Shown here in pieces: positions 1 to 8,133 of a stretch of DNA of 64,000 nucleotides. Source of the DNA: Rhizobium sp. L51/94. Its GTDB lineage: Bacteria; Pseudomonadota; Alphaproteobacteria; Rhizobiales; Rhizobiaceae. The translations under genes were made by a program, and so were the position numbers. Each line of letters opens with the position of its first letter. Position 1 is the first letter of the stretch. The stretch is from the NCBI RefSeq assembly GCF_019355555.1, contig NZ_CP072141.1, forward strand, positions 2,846,001-2,910,000, read 5' to 3'. The notes beneath the pieces were generated by a model, which worked only from the letters and a program-made list of their open reading frames with translations, was not told where the DNA came from and searched no databases.

Positions 1-605
1 CCACGCAGCTCGGAGATGCGGTCGTGCTCGCAGATGGCCTCGGCAATGCGGTGTCGTCGAAAATCGTCGCCAAGCAGGAATTCGCCGGCTACTGGGAATA
101 TCTCCTCGACGAAGCGATCTTCATCTCGCCGGCTCACCCATCCTGGGGCGGCGCTGCCCTGATCGACGAACACGGCAAACTGCTCGGCATCGGCTCTCTG
201 CGGCTGCAGATGAGCCAAGGCGGCAAGGTCGCCGATATCAACATGGTCGTGCCGATCAACCTCCTGGAGCCGATACTCGACGACCTGCTGCACCGCGGCC
301 AGATCGATAAGCCCCCACGTCCATGGCTGGGCGCTTTTTCGGCCGAGAACAACGGTGAAGTCGTGGTGATGAATGTGGCTCCAGGCGGACCGGCTGCGGA
401 AGCAGGCCTGCGTCCCGGCGACATCATCTCGGAAATCCGCGATGCGGAAGTCGATGGGCTGGCAGATTTCTATCGTCAGGTCTGGAACAGCGGACCGGCT
501 GGCGCCGAGATCCCGATGCGCGTGCTGCGCGACGGCCGCGAAGCCTGGCTGCGTGTAAAATCCGCGGATCGCGGCAGCTTTCTCAAGAAGCCGCAGATGC
601 AATAG
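1..605 (+). CDS. HtrA/S1C-like PDZ protein, 5' truncated, probable pseudoprotease
   Basis: The frame is open from the left window edge, so the start lies outside. The first ~90 visible residues are the end of a trypsin-like fold (GGAALIDEHGKLLGIGSL, then a VVPINLL segment like the last HtrA strand). A PDZ domain follows (PWLGAFSAEN, then PGGPAAEAGLRPGDII). In active HtrA proteases the nucleophile is the serine of GNSGG. Here the matching stretch is HPSWGGAAL, with tryptophan directly before the two glycines, so the serine is displaced and the protein is probably not a normal serine protease (inference). The N-terminal His and Asp of the triad are not visible. A weak hairpin follows the stop. 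Confidence 0.8.
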   Translation, partial: TQLGDAVVLADGLGNAVSSKIVAKQEFAGYWEYLLDEAIFISPAHPSWGGAALIDEHGKLLGIGSLRLQMSQGGKVADINMVVPINLLEPILDDLLHRGQIDKPPRPWLGAFSAENNGEVVVMNVAPGGPAAEAGLRPGDIISEIRDAEVDGLADFYRQVWNSGPAGAEIPMRVLRDGREAWLRVKSADRGSFLKKPQMQ

Positions 606-618
606 GCAGATAAACGTC

Positions 619-642
619 GGCAGCGATCACAGGACCGCTGCC
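619..642 (+). terminator. Possible terminator hairpin after the HtrA-like gene
   Basis: GGCAGCG (619-625) pairs with CGCTGCC (636-642) across a 10-nt loop, 14 nt after the stop codon. The nearest T-run (TTTT) comes 8 nt later, so this is a weak candidate. It lies between convergent genes. Confidence 0.35.
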
Positions 643-655
643 GACATCGTTTTCG

Positions 656-868
656 TCAGTTGAATTTTCCGCGCCTGGATTTCTTGGCGAGCCGCAGGAC
701 ATGGTCGTCGGCGATGTCGGCGAGAATGACCGCCACTTCCATCTCACGCCAGCCTGCAGCACTTGCCTCGGCAACGAGGCGCGCAAAAGCGATCTCCATC
801 GCGCTCGCGCAATCGGTCGCGCGTTCGTGATCTTCTTCTGTGGGTTTGGGCGAAATTTGACTATCCAT
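656..868 (-). CDS. Small conserved hypothetical protein (70 aa)
   Basis: A 70-residue acidic, Ala-rich protein. Its core, AGWREMEVAVILADIADDH, looks like a helical pair of the kind seen in small rhizobial hypothetical proteins, and it ends in a basic tail (KKSRRGKFN). I recognise the type but know of no function. It is convergent with the upstream HtrA-like gene and divergent from the MFS gene, so it has its own promoter in the 869-1156 gap. No signal peptide or membrane segment is visible. The amino-acid pattern and ATG start favour a real gene over the overlapping frames. Confidence 0.6.
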   Translation of the reverse strand: MDSQISPKPTEEDHERATDCASAMEIAFARLVAEASAAGWREMEVAVILADIADDHVLRLAKKSRRGKFN

Positions 869-1156
869 AACTCTACCATGACGCGAAACGGATTGAATGT
901 GAAGTCCCGTTGACTTGATGTCAGACCATATAACCTATCCGTGTGTCATTCTGGGGCCCATTTTTGGGTTCACTTTTTATGCTGCCTCCATGACCCTTCG
1001 GCTGTGGCCACCTGTAAAATGAGTTCAGCAGGGAACCATTATTACTACCGTGTGTTGGTTGCCGCTTTACAAGAGACAGCAAATATATAATTCGCTGAAA
1101 CTCTTGAGCCATCAACGCCATCGGCTGGTGCAGCCACGGCCCATCCGGAGGTGCGA

Positions 1157-2410
1157 ATGCAGCCATCATCGAAAACTGGCCTGTCCGGCCGCTCGCTCGT
1201 CGCGCTGGCGTTTCTCAATTTTTTCCTCGCAGATGCCCGCGATGGGCTCGGGCCCTTTCTCGACGGGTTCCTTGCGACCAACGGCTGGAGCCCCATGACG
1301 CTGGGGTTCATCGCCACCCTCGGCGGCATCCTCGGCATGGTGGCAACGCCGTTGTTCGGCGCCTGGGTGGATGCATCCAGCCACAAGCGGATGCTGATCA
1401 TCCTGCCCGTCGTGCTGATCAATGCAGCCGCCGTGTGGACGCTGGTCAGTCCCGGTGATTTTTCGGTGTTCGGCGGCCAGTCGGCCACCGCGGTCGTCGG
1501 TGCCATCGTCGGCCCGGCGCTGATGGGACTGACGCTCGGTCTGGTCGGCCAGAGGGCGTTTTCACGCCAGGTGTCGCGCAACGAGTTCTGGAACCACGCC
1601 GGCAACGTCGTATCGCTCGCCGGCGTCTATGCAGCCTCGGTGTTCTTCGGCCTCACAGGCATCATCGTGCTGATGGTCGTCACGGCGGTAGCGACCATCA
1701 TCGCGGTGCTGGCGATCGACCCGGATAAGATCGACAACAGGGTTGCCCGTGGCCTTGGCTCGGAAGACGGCGACGGCAAGGACCAGCCCTCCGGCTACAA
1801 TGTTCTCATTGGCACCAAGGGGCTAGTGCTGCTGGCGGTGACATTGCTGGTCTTCCATTTCGGCAATGCGCCGATCAGCCGCCTGATTGCCCAGGACTTC
1901 TCGCTGCAGCTCGGCACCCCTTTCCGCACCACGGCGATCACTACGGGCGTCTCGCAACTGTCGATGATCGTCATGGCGCTCGCCGCACCGTTTCTGATCC
2001 GTCGCTTCGGCCTTGCCACGGTATTCATCCTTGCTCTCTGCGCCCTCCCCATTCGCGGCGCCATCGCCGGCAGTTTCCACGAATTCGCCGTCATCTTCCC
2101 GGTCCAGGTGCTGGACGGCATCGGCGCCGGGCTGATCGGCATCGCCACGCCCATCGCTGCGGAGCGCATCCTGTCCGGTAGCGGGCGCTTCAATGTCGGC
2201 CTTGCCGCCGTCATGACGGTCCAGGGCATCGGCGCCTCGCTCAGCAACGTCGTCGCCGGCTGGCTGACATCAGAGGGCGGCTATCCGCTGGCCTATTGGG
2301 TGCATGGCGGCGTTGCGGCGATTGCTCTTGCGATCTTCATCTACGGTCGCCACAGCATTGCGCCGGAAACACGGGACCGCCGTGGAGTGACAGACGGCGC
2401 CACCGCATAG
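1157..2410 (+). CDS. Major facilitator superfamily transporter
   Basis: A 417-aa inner-membrane permease of the MFS type, predicted to move a small solute using an ion gradient; the substrate cannot be told. The N-half has the MFS loop 2-3 pattern (GAWVDASSHKRML, the usual G-x-x-x-D-R/K signature). About 12 hydrophobic helices are split by a hydrophilic loop near residues 200-215 (LGSEDGDGKDQPSG). The ATG at 1157 is preferred over the GTG at 1151 because GGAGG at 1147-1151 sits 5 nt upstream of the ATG, whereas it abuts the GTG. It appears to be a single-gene unit. The family includes drug and metal exporters, but no motif here selects one. Confidence 0.85.
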   Translation: MQPSSKTGLSGRSLVALAFLNFFLADARDGLGPFLDGFLATNGWSPMTLGFIATLGGILGMVATPLFGAWVDASSHKRMLIILPVVLINAAAVWTLVSPGDFSVFGGQSATAVVGAIVGPALMGLTLGLVGQRAFSRQVSRNEFWNHAGNVVSLAGVYAASVFFGLTGIIVLMVVTAVATIIAVLAIDPDKIDNRVARGLGSEDGDGKDQPSGYNVLIGTKGLVLLAVTLLVFHFGNAPISRLIAQDFSLQLGTPFRTTAITTGVSQLSMIVMALAAPFLIRRFGLATVFILALCALPIRGAIAGSFHEFAVIFPVQVLDGIGAGLIGIATPIAAERILSGSGRFNVGLAAVMTVQGIGASLSNVVAGWLTSEGGYPLAYWVHGGVAAIALAIFIYGRHSIAPETRDRRGVTDGATA

Positions 2411-2472
2411 CCTCGCCCTTGACTTCGCAGGCCAACAAGAACATTTTGAGAACAAATTAAAGGGCATACATC

Positions 2473-2706
2473 ATGGCGGCGGAAAAATTCATCATCATTC
2501 CATACAAGAAGGTCCGCAATGGCCTGGCTCCCGGCGAAATGCGCCAGGCTTCCAACGCCGCCAGCGCGGAAAAGATCGCGGCTGCCATGTCTGAGCGCTT
2601 CGTCGGTGTTGCCGCCTATGCCGTCACCGTCGACGAGGAGACCGGTGACATGACCTCGCCGCGCCTGCTGGCAAAGCACGGGGACATCGCCGAACTCAAC
2701 CCGTAA
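2473..2706 (+). CDS. Conserved hypothetical protein (77 aa)
   Basis: A 77-aa protein with alternating hydrophobic residues at the start (KFIIIPYKK), an Ala-rich middle helix (NAASAEKIAAAMSERFVG) and a VAAYAVTVDEETGDM strand pair, which suggests a small alpha/beta fold. It has no membrane segment or signal peptide. It lies 62 nt after the MFS gene in the same direction and could be cotranscribed or have its own promoter in the AT-rich stretch at 2440-2472. It is the sort of short protein found across rhizobia without assigned function, and I can give none. Confidence 0.65.
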   Translation: MAAEKFIIIPYKKVRNGLAPGEMRQASNAASAEKIAAAMSERFVGVAAYAVTVDEETGDMTSPRLLAKHGDIAELNP

Positions 2707-2755
2707 TCTGTTGCATTATTCTGGATGCATCGCCTCGCGCGGCGCATCTGTCGTC

Positions 2756-3256
2756 TCAGCGCTTGGCGATCGTCGGGCTTGAAACCTTGTCGCCGATGGC
2801 AAGGCCGAGCTTCTTCACGATGCCGCCGTTCAATTCGATGACGTATTTCACCGGCCCGCCGGAATCGATGATGGTCTGCGAATAGGGCACGGCGTTCTCG
2901 ACAATATGCGTCACACCGCCTGCCGTGTCGACGAACAGCATGTCGAGCGGCAGGACTGTATTTTCCATCCACATCTGCACATGCTGCGCCTTGTCGAAAT
3001 CGAACAGCATGCCGTGGTCGGCAGCCATCTGGCGACGAAACATCAGGCCGTATTCGCGCTGTGGGCCGCTGACAGCGACCTCGACGGTGAATGTATGGAC
3101 TGTTCCAGTCTTGCCGGTGATCGTCAGCGTCTCGCTCGCAAAATGCGGCGCCTGCTTGACGACATCTGCGGCATCGGCCGTTGCGGCATGACTAGAGAAA
3201 GCCAAAAAAAGCGCCAGAGGGGCGCTTTTCAGGAGAGATGCGAGACGCATGGCCAT
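2756..3256 (-). CDS. DUF192 family exported protein
   Basis: A 166-aa protein with an N-terminal signal peptide (hydrophobic run ending near AATADA) and a DUF192 domain. Family landmarks are visible: EVAVSGPQREYGLMFRR, then GMLFDFDKAQHVQMWMENT, LPLDMLFVD and the C-terminal VIELNGGIVKKLGL. DUF192 proteins are small periplasmic or membrane-associated proteins of unknown biochemical role. The start overlaps the stop of the upstream cold-shock gene (TGATG arrangement), so the two are probably translationally coupled. An ATG two codons further in (3250) is a possible alternative start. Confidence 0.85.
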   Translation of the reverse strand: MAMRLASLLKSAPLALFLAFSSHAATADAADVVKQAPHFASETLTITGKTGTVHTFTVEVAVSGPQREYGLMFRRQMAADHGMLFDFDKAQHVQMWMENTVLPLDMLFVDTAGGVTHIVENAVPYSQTIIDSGGPVKYVIELNGGIVKKLGLAIGDKVSSPTIAKR

Positions 3257-3834
3257 CAGTGCGACCTGCCGACCGGGCTTGGCGTATCCGGATGGATTTC
3301 AGCTGCCATCATGCCCTTGTCGCCCGGTCCGAAACGGACCAGCACCACCTGCCCCGGCCGAAGCTCGGTAAGGCCAAAACGGCGCAATGTTTCCATGTGG
3401 ACGAAGATGTCCTCCGTCCCCTCGCCGCGCGTCAGAAAGCCAAAACCCTTGGTACGGTTGAACCATTTGACGATAGCACGCTCGAGACCGCTGGTGGCTG
3501 TGACCTGCACGTGGGTGCGGGCTGCCGGCATCTGCGAAGGGTGCAGCGCGGTCGACTGGTCCATCGAAAGGATCTTGAAGGCCTGGTAGCCACGCTCGCG
3601 GCGCTGGATCAGCGCGACGATCCGCGTTCCCTCGAGGATCGTCTGGTAGCCGTCGCGGCGCAGGCACGTCACGTGCAGCAGCACGTCCTGCATGCCATTG
3701 TCCGGAATGATGAAACCGAAGCCCTTGGCAACGTCGAACCACTTGACCAGCCCGGTGATCTCGATGAGATCGACGGCTTCACCCGCCAGATCCTCAAAGT
3801 CGGCAATTTCAGTCGATGAAGTCCTGTCACCCAT
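3256..3834 (-). CDS. Tandem cold-shock-domain protein
   Basis: A 192-aa protein with two cold-shock domains. The first is at about residues 27-90 (GLVKWFDVAKGFGFI, DVLLHVTCL). The second is at about 115-180 (AIVKWFNRTKGFGFL, DIFVHMETL). Both keep the KGFGF RNP1 motif; RNP2 reads LLHVT in the first and IFVHM in the second. Such proteins bind single-stranded nucleic acid and act as RNA chaperones. The double-domain form is typical of alphaproteobacteria, in contrast to the ~70-aa CspA type. AAGGGG about 10 nt upstream of the ATG is a plausible ribosome-binding site. It is coupled to the DUF192 gene downstream. Confidence 0.9.
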   Translation of the reverse strand: MGDRTSSTEIADFEDLAGEAVDLIEITGLVKWFDVAKGFGFIIPDNGMQDVLLHVTCLRRDGYQTILEGTRIVALIQRRERGYQAFKILSMDQSTALHPSQMPAARTHVQVTATSGLERAIVKWFNRTKGFGFLTRGEGTEDIFVHMETLRRFGLTELRPGQVVLVRFGPGDKGMMAAEIHPDTPSPVGRSH

Positions 3835-4029
3835 CTTCGCCAGCCCCTTGGATACACGTTACGCTGTTACGGTTAACTGATTCTCGAAATCAAGATTAGC
3901 ATCTTGGTAACGGAAAAGCGCAAGTCCTGTTTTGTTTATTCTCTGACGCTGATTTGAGCCGCTACACTTGCCTGGGGCTGGCGTTGGTACAGATAAGACT
4001 GGACAGATTCACATTAGAAAGGAAATAGA

Positions 4030-4470
4030 ATGCGTTATCTCCACACGATGGTCCGGGTGAAGGATCTCGACGCCGCGCTGCACTTTTACACGACGCTGTT
4101 CGGCATGACGGAAATCCGTCGCTACGAGAACGAGAAGGGGCGGTTCACCCTGGTGTTTCTCGCAGCCCGCGACGATCTCGAACATGCCGGCACGCATATG
4201 TCGCCCTGCCTCGAGCTCACCTACAACTGGGACACTGAGGACTATGACGGCGGCCGCAACTTCGGTCACCTCGCCTATGAGGTCGATGACATCTATGCGA
4301 CGTGCCAGAAACTGATGGATGCGGGTGTTATCATCAACCGCCCGCCCCGCGACGGTCACATGGCCTTTGTGCGCTCGCCGGACGGCATTTCCATCGAGAT
4401 TCTCCAGAAGGGCGACAACCTGCCGAGCACTGAGCCCTGGGCTTCGATGACCAACACGGGCGTCTGGTAG
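4030..4470 (+). CDS. gloA: Lactoylglutathione lyase (glyoxalase I)
   Basis: A 146-aa enzyme that converts the methylglyoxal-glutathione hemithioacetal to S-lactoylglutathione. The VOC fold is clear: MRYLHTMVRVKDLD, FYTTLFGM, FTLVFLAA, LELTYNWD, FGHLAYEVDD and SPDGISIEIL. Metal ligands expected for the family are present (His5, the Glu of LELTYN, the His of FGHLAY, the Glu of SIEIL). Length fits the bacterial nickel/cobalt-type enzymes. AAAGGAAA sits just upstream of the ATG. It stands alone, with an inverted repeat after the stop. Confidence 0.95.
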   Translation: MRYLHTMVRVKDLDAALHFYTTLFGMTEIRRYENEKGRFTLVFLAARDDLEHAGTHMSPCLELTYNWDTEDYDGGRNFGHLAYEVDDIYATCQKLMDAGVIINRPPRDGHMAFVRSPDGISIEILQKGDNLPSTEPWASMTNTGVW

Positions 4471-4486
4471 CCCCAGGCTTTCCCGA

Positions 4487-4521
4487 GGCTTGCAGGAAAG
4501 TCGAATGACGGCCTGCAAGCC
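4487..4521 (+). terminator. Inverted repeat after gloA, putative terminator
   Basis: GGCTTGCAGG (4487-4496) and CCTGCAAGCC (4512-4521) form a perfect 10-bp stem with a 15-nt loop, starting 17 nt after the gloA stop. No U-run follows (ATCTTG), so it may slow or stop polymerase, or protect the 3' end of the mRNA, instead of acting as a classical terminator. Confidence 0.5.
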
Positions 4522-4692
4522 ATCTTGACCCTTGCCGACGGGCAATGGTGCCAGCATGGTCCGGCTATCGAAGCATCACGCATCGAATCGTCGCGGCCTT
4601 GTCTCTCTCCCGCCGGCGGATCCACGGCGTCGTCCCTCCTGGACAGCGGTGCTTCTCGAGAGCCAACGCGGGGGACCGATCCTTTGGGCACA

Positions 4693-5553
4693 GTGCAGAC
4701 GACTTCAAGCAGACAGTTCCTGCTCCGCGCGACGACAGCCGCTCTATGCTTCGTGATGTTGTCGGGATGCATGACGACCTCGGCCAGGAAGGCCAAGGAA
4801 CAACAGGTCGCCGACGCGGCCGAGCCCGCGCCGGAAGTAGTGATGCGGACGCCCGGCGAACAACTGGCCGCAGAACTCAACGCCAAGGCGCAGGCACAGG
4901 GCCAGAAACCAGGTACCTATCGCGACCCGCAGGTCCGCACCGGCTCCGGCCAGCAGACGGTAGCCCAGCAATCGGCAACCGGCCTCTTCCCCAACGCGCC
5001 GATGCCCGCATCACAGGCATCGACCGAGCCCGCCAATATCGGCGGCCTGATCACCCAGCCGACGGCGGTCAACGCCAACCGCTCCAGCATATACGCAGCG
5101 CCGCCACCCATCGCCGTCAACCCCGACGGCACGCTGGCACCGGTCTCCACCTATGCAGCGCCGGCCTTGCGCAACGTCTACGCCCTGCCACCGGGAAGCG
5201 CGATGCAGCAGACGCAGCCACAGCCGCAGCAACAGCAGCCCATGATGGCGCCGCCATCCGGCCAGTCCTCGAATGCGATGCCCCAGGGTGCGCCGAGGAT
5301 GGCATCTGCCTCCGCGACCCGCCCGACTGCGGACGCAACACCTTCCCACGTCCTGCCAGCCCCCGGTTCGAAGGGTAGGCATCTCGACAGCCAGGAAGCG
5401 CTGATGATGGCGCGCAATCTCGCGTCGGGCGGCAAGAGCACTCCCGCCAACTCGATGATGCCGCCGTCCTCCTCCGGCCTGACCCTGCCGCAAGGCGTCA
5501 CCCTACCACCGGGCGTGACCTTGACGCCGGGCATGGAAGCCTCGCTGAAGTAG
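4693..5553 (+). CDS. Pro/Gln-rich putative lipoprotein
   Basis: A 286-aa protein starting at GTG. The first 26 residues make a lipoprotein signal: basic RQFLLR, a hydrophobic stretch and the lipobox LSGC, with Cys26 as the lipidated residue. The mature part is low in complexity and rich in Pro, Gln and Ala, with PQPQQQQP near the middle and a repeated LPQGVTLPPGVTLTPG motif at the C-terminus. The frame is open further upstream to a TTG at 4525, but that extension would bury the signal peptide, so the GTG is preferred. Function unknown; probably anchored in the outer or inner membrane. Confidence 0.7.
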   Translation: MQTTSSRQFLLRATTAALCFVMLSGCMTTSARKAKEQQVADAAEPAPEVVMRTPGEQLAAELNAKAQAQGQKPGTYRDPQVRTGSGQQTVAQQSATGLFPNAPMPASQASTEPANIGGLITQPTAVNANRSSIYAAPPPIAVNPDGTLAPVSTYAAPALRNVYALPPGSAMQQTQPQPQQQQPMMAPPSGQSSNAMPQGAPRMASASATRPTADATPSHVLPAPGSKGRHLDSQEALMMARNLASGGKSTPANSMMPPSSSGLTLPQGVTLPPGVTLTPGMEASLK

Positions 5554-5699
5554 CCTGCTGCCCGGTCAAAGCCTGCGCCCCACACACCTGCAACGACATC
5601 CGAAAGCCCCTGCAACCCGCTGTTTCCGCCCGTTAATCGCTTCATGCCGAAACGACGATATAGAGCTCTATTTTTTTCGGGAAAAAGCAAATTCCCGGC

Positions 5700-5728
5700 T
5701 TGCAGGATCTGAAACGCCCCCCTATAAG
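5700..5728 (+). promoter_or_regulatory. Promoter of the first tRNA-Glu gene
   Basis: TTGCAG at 5700-5705 and TATAAG at 5723-5728 are 17 nt apart, followed by a G/C-rich discriminator (GGCGCCAC). The tRNA begins 16 nt after the -10. The same arrangement precedes the second copy, which supports the call. Confidence 0.65.
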
Positions 5729-5743
5729 GGCGCCACAAGTTAT

Positions 5744-5818
5744 GCGCCCTTCGTCTATCGGTTAGGACGACAGATTTTCATTCTGTAAAGAGGGGTTCGA
5801 CTCCCCTAGGGCGTACCA
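5744..5818 (+). tRNA. tRNA-Glu (anticodon UUC), copy 1
   Basis: A 75-nt tRNA with the acceptor stem GCGCCCT/AGGGCGT, the D-loop GGTTAGGA, the anticodon loop ATTTTCATT reading UUC, the T-arm GGGGTTCGACTCCCC and an encoded CCA end. The sequence is identical to the copy at 6074. Confidence 0.97.
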
Positions 5819-6029
5819 CTTGTTTTTCTCTTCAGTGACGACCAATGTTTGCCATGGCAGCCGCCGTGAGCACTTGCTTCCACGTAATCGGCCTTGCCGT
5901 CAGAACATCGGATTGTCTTGCCGCAACGAGCGCTCATGTCCCCGAGGCCTGTTACGCACGGCAAATCGCGGACCTCCAAACGCCTCTCAAAAAACCGCTT
6001 TTCATTGTGGATTTGTGACGATTTTGCGC

Positions 6030-6058
6030 TTGCGGGATACGAATGGCCTGACTATAAG
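6030..6058 (+). promoter_or_regulatory. Promoter of the second tRNA-Glu gene
   Basis: TTGCGG at 6030-6035 and TATAAG at 6053-6058 have the same 17-nt spacing and the same downstream GGCGCCAC as the first copy. The duplicated unit therefore includes the promoter. Confidence 0.65.
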
Positions 6059-6073
6059 GGCGCCACAGTGATT

Positions 6074-6148
6074 GCGCCCTTCGTCTATCGGTTAGGACGA
6101 CAGATTTTCATTCTGTAAAGAGGGGTTCGACTCCCCTAGGGCGTACCA
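6074..6148 (+). tRNA. tRNA-Glu (anticodon UUC), copy 2
   Basis: Identical 75 nt to the copy at 5744, again with CCA encoded. The 255-nt spacer between the copies holds no convincing gene, only T-rich sequence after copy 1 and the second promoter. Confidence 0.97.
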
Positions 6149-6207
6149 CTGCTTTCCCCCGAACTTCGAAATTGACTGATTAGGCGCCTTGCGTCAGGCA
6201 ACCTGCG

Positions 6208-8016
6208 TCACGGCGCCTTGGCGGCATCGGTGACGCGGAGCTGGACGCGGCGGGCGCCTTGCCAGTGGTCGGCACCCAGCGTTCCCGCGACGTGCAGCTG
6301 TGCCCCACGTGAACCGAGCAGCAGGTCGCCGAGCGGCGTTTCCGCGGCGCGGAACGCAATGCCTTCCAGACGGCCGCCATCCATCGCTTCCAGCGTCACC
6401 TTGATATGGTTTTGCCCGACCAGTCGCGAATCGCGCAGGCGATGGCTGGGGATGGCAAAGATCGGCTGCGGGTGGCCGGAGCCAAAGGGTCCCGCCGTTT
6501 CCAGCTGATCGACAAGCTCGACCGTTGCGCCGCTCGCCCCGAGCGCCCCGTCGATCTTCAACGTCGAATCGGCGACGAGCCCGAACACCTGTTTTTCGGC
6601 GCGCTCGGCAAAGAAAGTCCGCAGCTTGCCGAGGTTGGCGCGTTCGACCGTCAGGCCGGCAGCCATCGCATGACCGCCGCCCTTGACGAGCAGCCCGGCA
6701 TCGACGGCGGCGCGCACCATCTTGCCCATGTCGAAGCCGCTGATCGAACGGCCGGAGCCGGTGCCCTTGCCCTGCGAATCAAAGGCGATGGCAAAGGCCG
6801 GCCGGCGGAAGGAATCCTTGAGACGCGACGATATCAGCCCGACGATGCCCGGATGCCAGTTGTCATGGGCGGTGACGATGACCGCAGCGCCCTCGCCGTT
6901 GCCATATTCGGCCAGCGCTTCCGCCTCGGCCTCCTTCAGCATGACGGCTTCCATCGCCTGTCGCTCGCGGTTCAGCTCGTCGAGCCTCTCGGCAATGACG
7001 TCGGCTTCCGATGCATCCTCCAATGTCAGTAGCCGGCTACCGAGCGCGGCATCGCCGATACGTCCGCCGGCGTTGATGCGCGGGCCGATCATGAAGCCGA
7101 AATGGTAGGGCGTAACGGGGCCGCCGAGCCCCGCCTTGCGGAACAGCGCCGCCAGCCCCGGATTGGACTGATGGCGAGCGGCCAGCAGGCCCTTGACCAC
7201 ATAGGCGCGGTTCAGCCCCTTCAGCGGCACCACGTCGCAGACTGTGGCAAGCGCTACGATATCGAGCCAGGCCAGCAGGTCGATATTGCCTGCCCTGAGA
7301 TCGCCGGATTGGCGCAGCAGCCGCAACGTCGCCACCAGCACCAGGAAGACCACGCCGGCAGCGCAGAGATGGCCCTGCCCCGACAGATCGTCCTCCCGGT
7401 TCGGATTGACCAGCGCATGGCAATGCGGCAGCGCGTCGCCGACCTGGTGGTGGTCGATGACAACGACGTCGATGTTCCGGGCCTTGGCAGCATCCAGCGA
7501 TTCGAAGCTGGTCGAGCCGCAGTCGACTGTGACGATCAGCCGGGCACCGTTGTCGATCAGCTGGTTGATTGCTGTCGGGTTCGGGCCGTAGCCTTCGAAG
7601 ATCCGGTCGGGGATATAGATGGTCGCGGGCACGTCGAAGTGCCGCAGGAATTTGTACATCAGCGCCGAGGAGGCCGCACCGTCGACATCGTAGTCGCCGA
7701 ATACAGCGACACTCTCGCCGGTCTTGACCGCCTGCAGCAGCCGCTCGGCAGCCTTCTCGCAATCCGTCAGCCGGTGCGGGTCGGGCATCAGGCCGCGAAT
7801 TGTGGGGTCGAGAAAGGCCATCGCCTCGTCGAGACCGACGCCACGGCCGGCGAGCACGCGGGCGATCAGGTCCGCCATCCCGTGGGTCTGGGCCATCGCC
7901 AGCGCCCGGTTCTGGCCCGCCTGGTCGAGCCGCGACACCCAGCGATTGCCGCCGGCCGAACGTTCCACCCCCAGAAATGCCCGCTGTACCGGGTCTGCCG
8001 CTTCGATCGGTCCCAT
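6208..8016 (-). CDS. recJ: Single-stranded-DNA-specific 5'-3' exonuclease RecJ
   Basis: A 602-aa DHH-family nuclease that degrades 5'-ended single strands in recombination and mismatch repair. Motifs are in order: GDYDVDGAAS (motif I), VDCGST (motif II), VVIDHHQVG (DHH motif III) and, further on, the DHHA1 region with GGGHAMAAGL. The C-terminal OB-like part follows. Length matches the usual 560-600 aa. It lies downstream of hom on the same strand with a ~117-nt gap, so cotranscription is possible. The stop lies inside a GC-rich inverted GGCGCC repeat that may help termination. Confidence 0.96.
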   Translation of the reverse strand: MGPIEAADPVQRAFLGVERSAGGNRWVSRLDQAGQNRALAMAQTHGMADLIARVLAGRGVGLDEAMAFLDPTIRGLMPDPHRLTDCEKAAERLLQAVKTGESVAVFGDYDVDGAASSALMYKFLRHFDVPATIYIPDRIFEGYGPNPTAINQLIDNGARLIVTVDCGSTSFESLDAAKARNIDVVVIDHHQVGDALPHCHALVNPNREDDLSGQGHLCAAGVVFLVLVATLRLLRQSGDLRAGNIDLLAWLDIVALATVCDVVPLKGLNRAYVVKGLLAARHQSNPGLAALFRKAGLGGPVTPYHFGFMIGPRINAGGRIGDAALGSRLLTLEDASEADVIAERLDELNRERQAMEAVMLKEAEAEALAEYGNGEGAAVIVTAHDNWHPGIVGLISSRLKDSFRRPAFAIAFDSQGKGTGSGRSISGFDMGKMVRAAVDAGLLVKGGGHAMAAGLTVERANLGKLRTFFAERAEKQVFGLVADSTLKIDGALGASGATVELVDQLETAGPFGSGHPQPIFAIPSHRLRDSRLVGQNHIKVTLEAMDGGRLEGIAFRAAETPLGDLLLGSRGAQLHVAGTLGADHWQGARRVQLRVTDAAKAP

Positions 8017-8133
8017 CAGATTGGCCGGATCCGTTCTTTCATCCGCCGAAGCCCGCCATCAGGGAGCGGCTTCGCGTGCTTTCGGTGCAGATTATCGCAA
8101 GCAGGAGGCGCGTCCACGGAAATTGCGGTTGCC

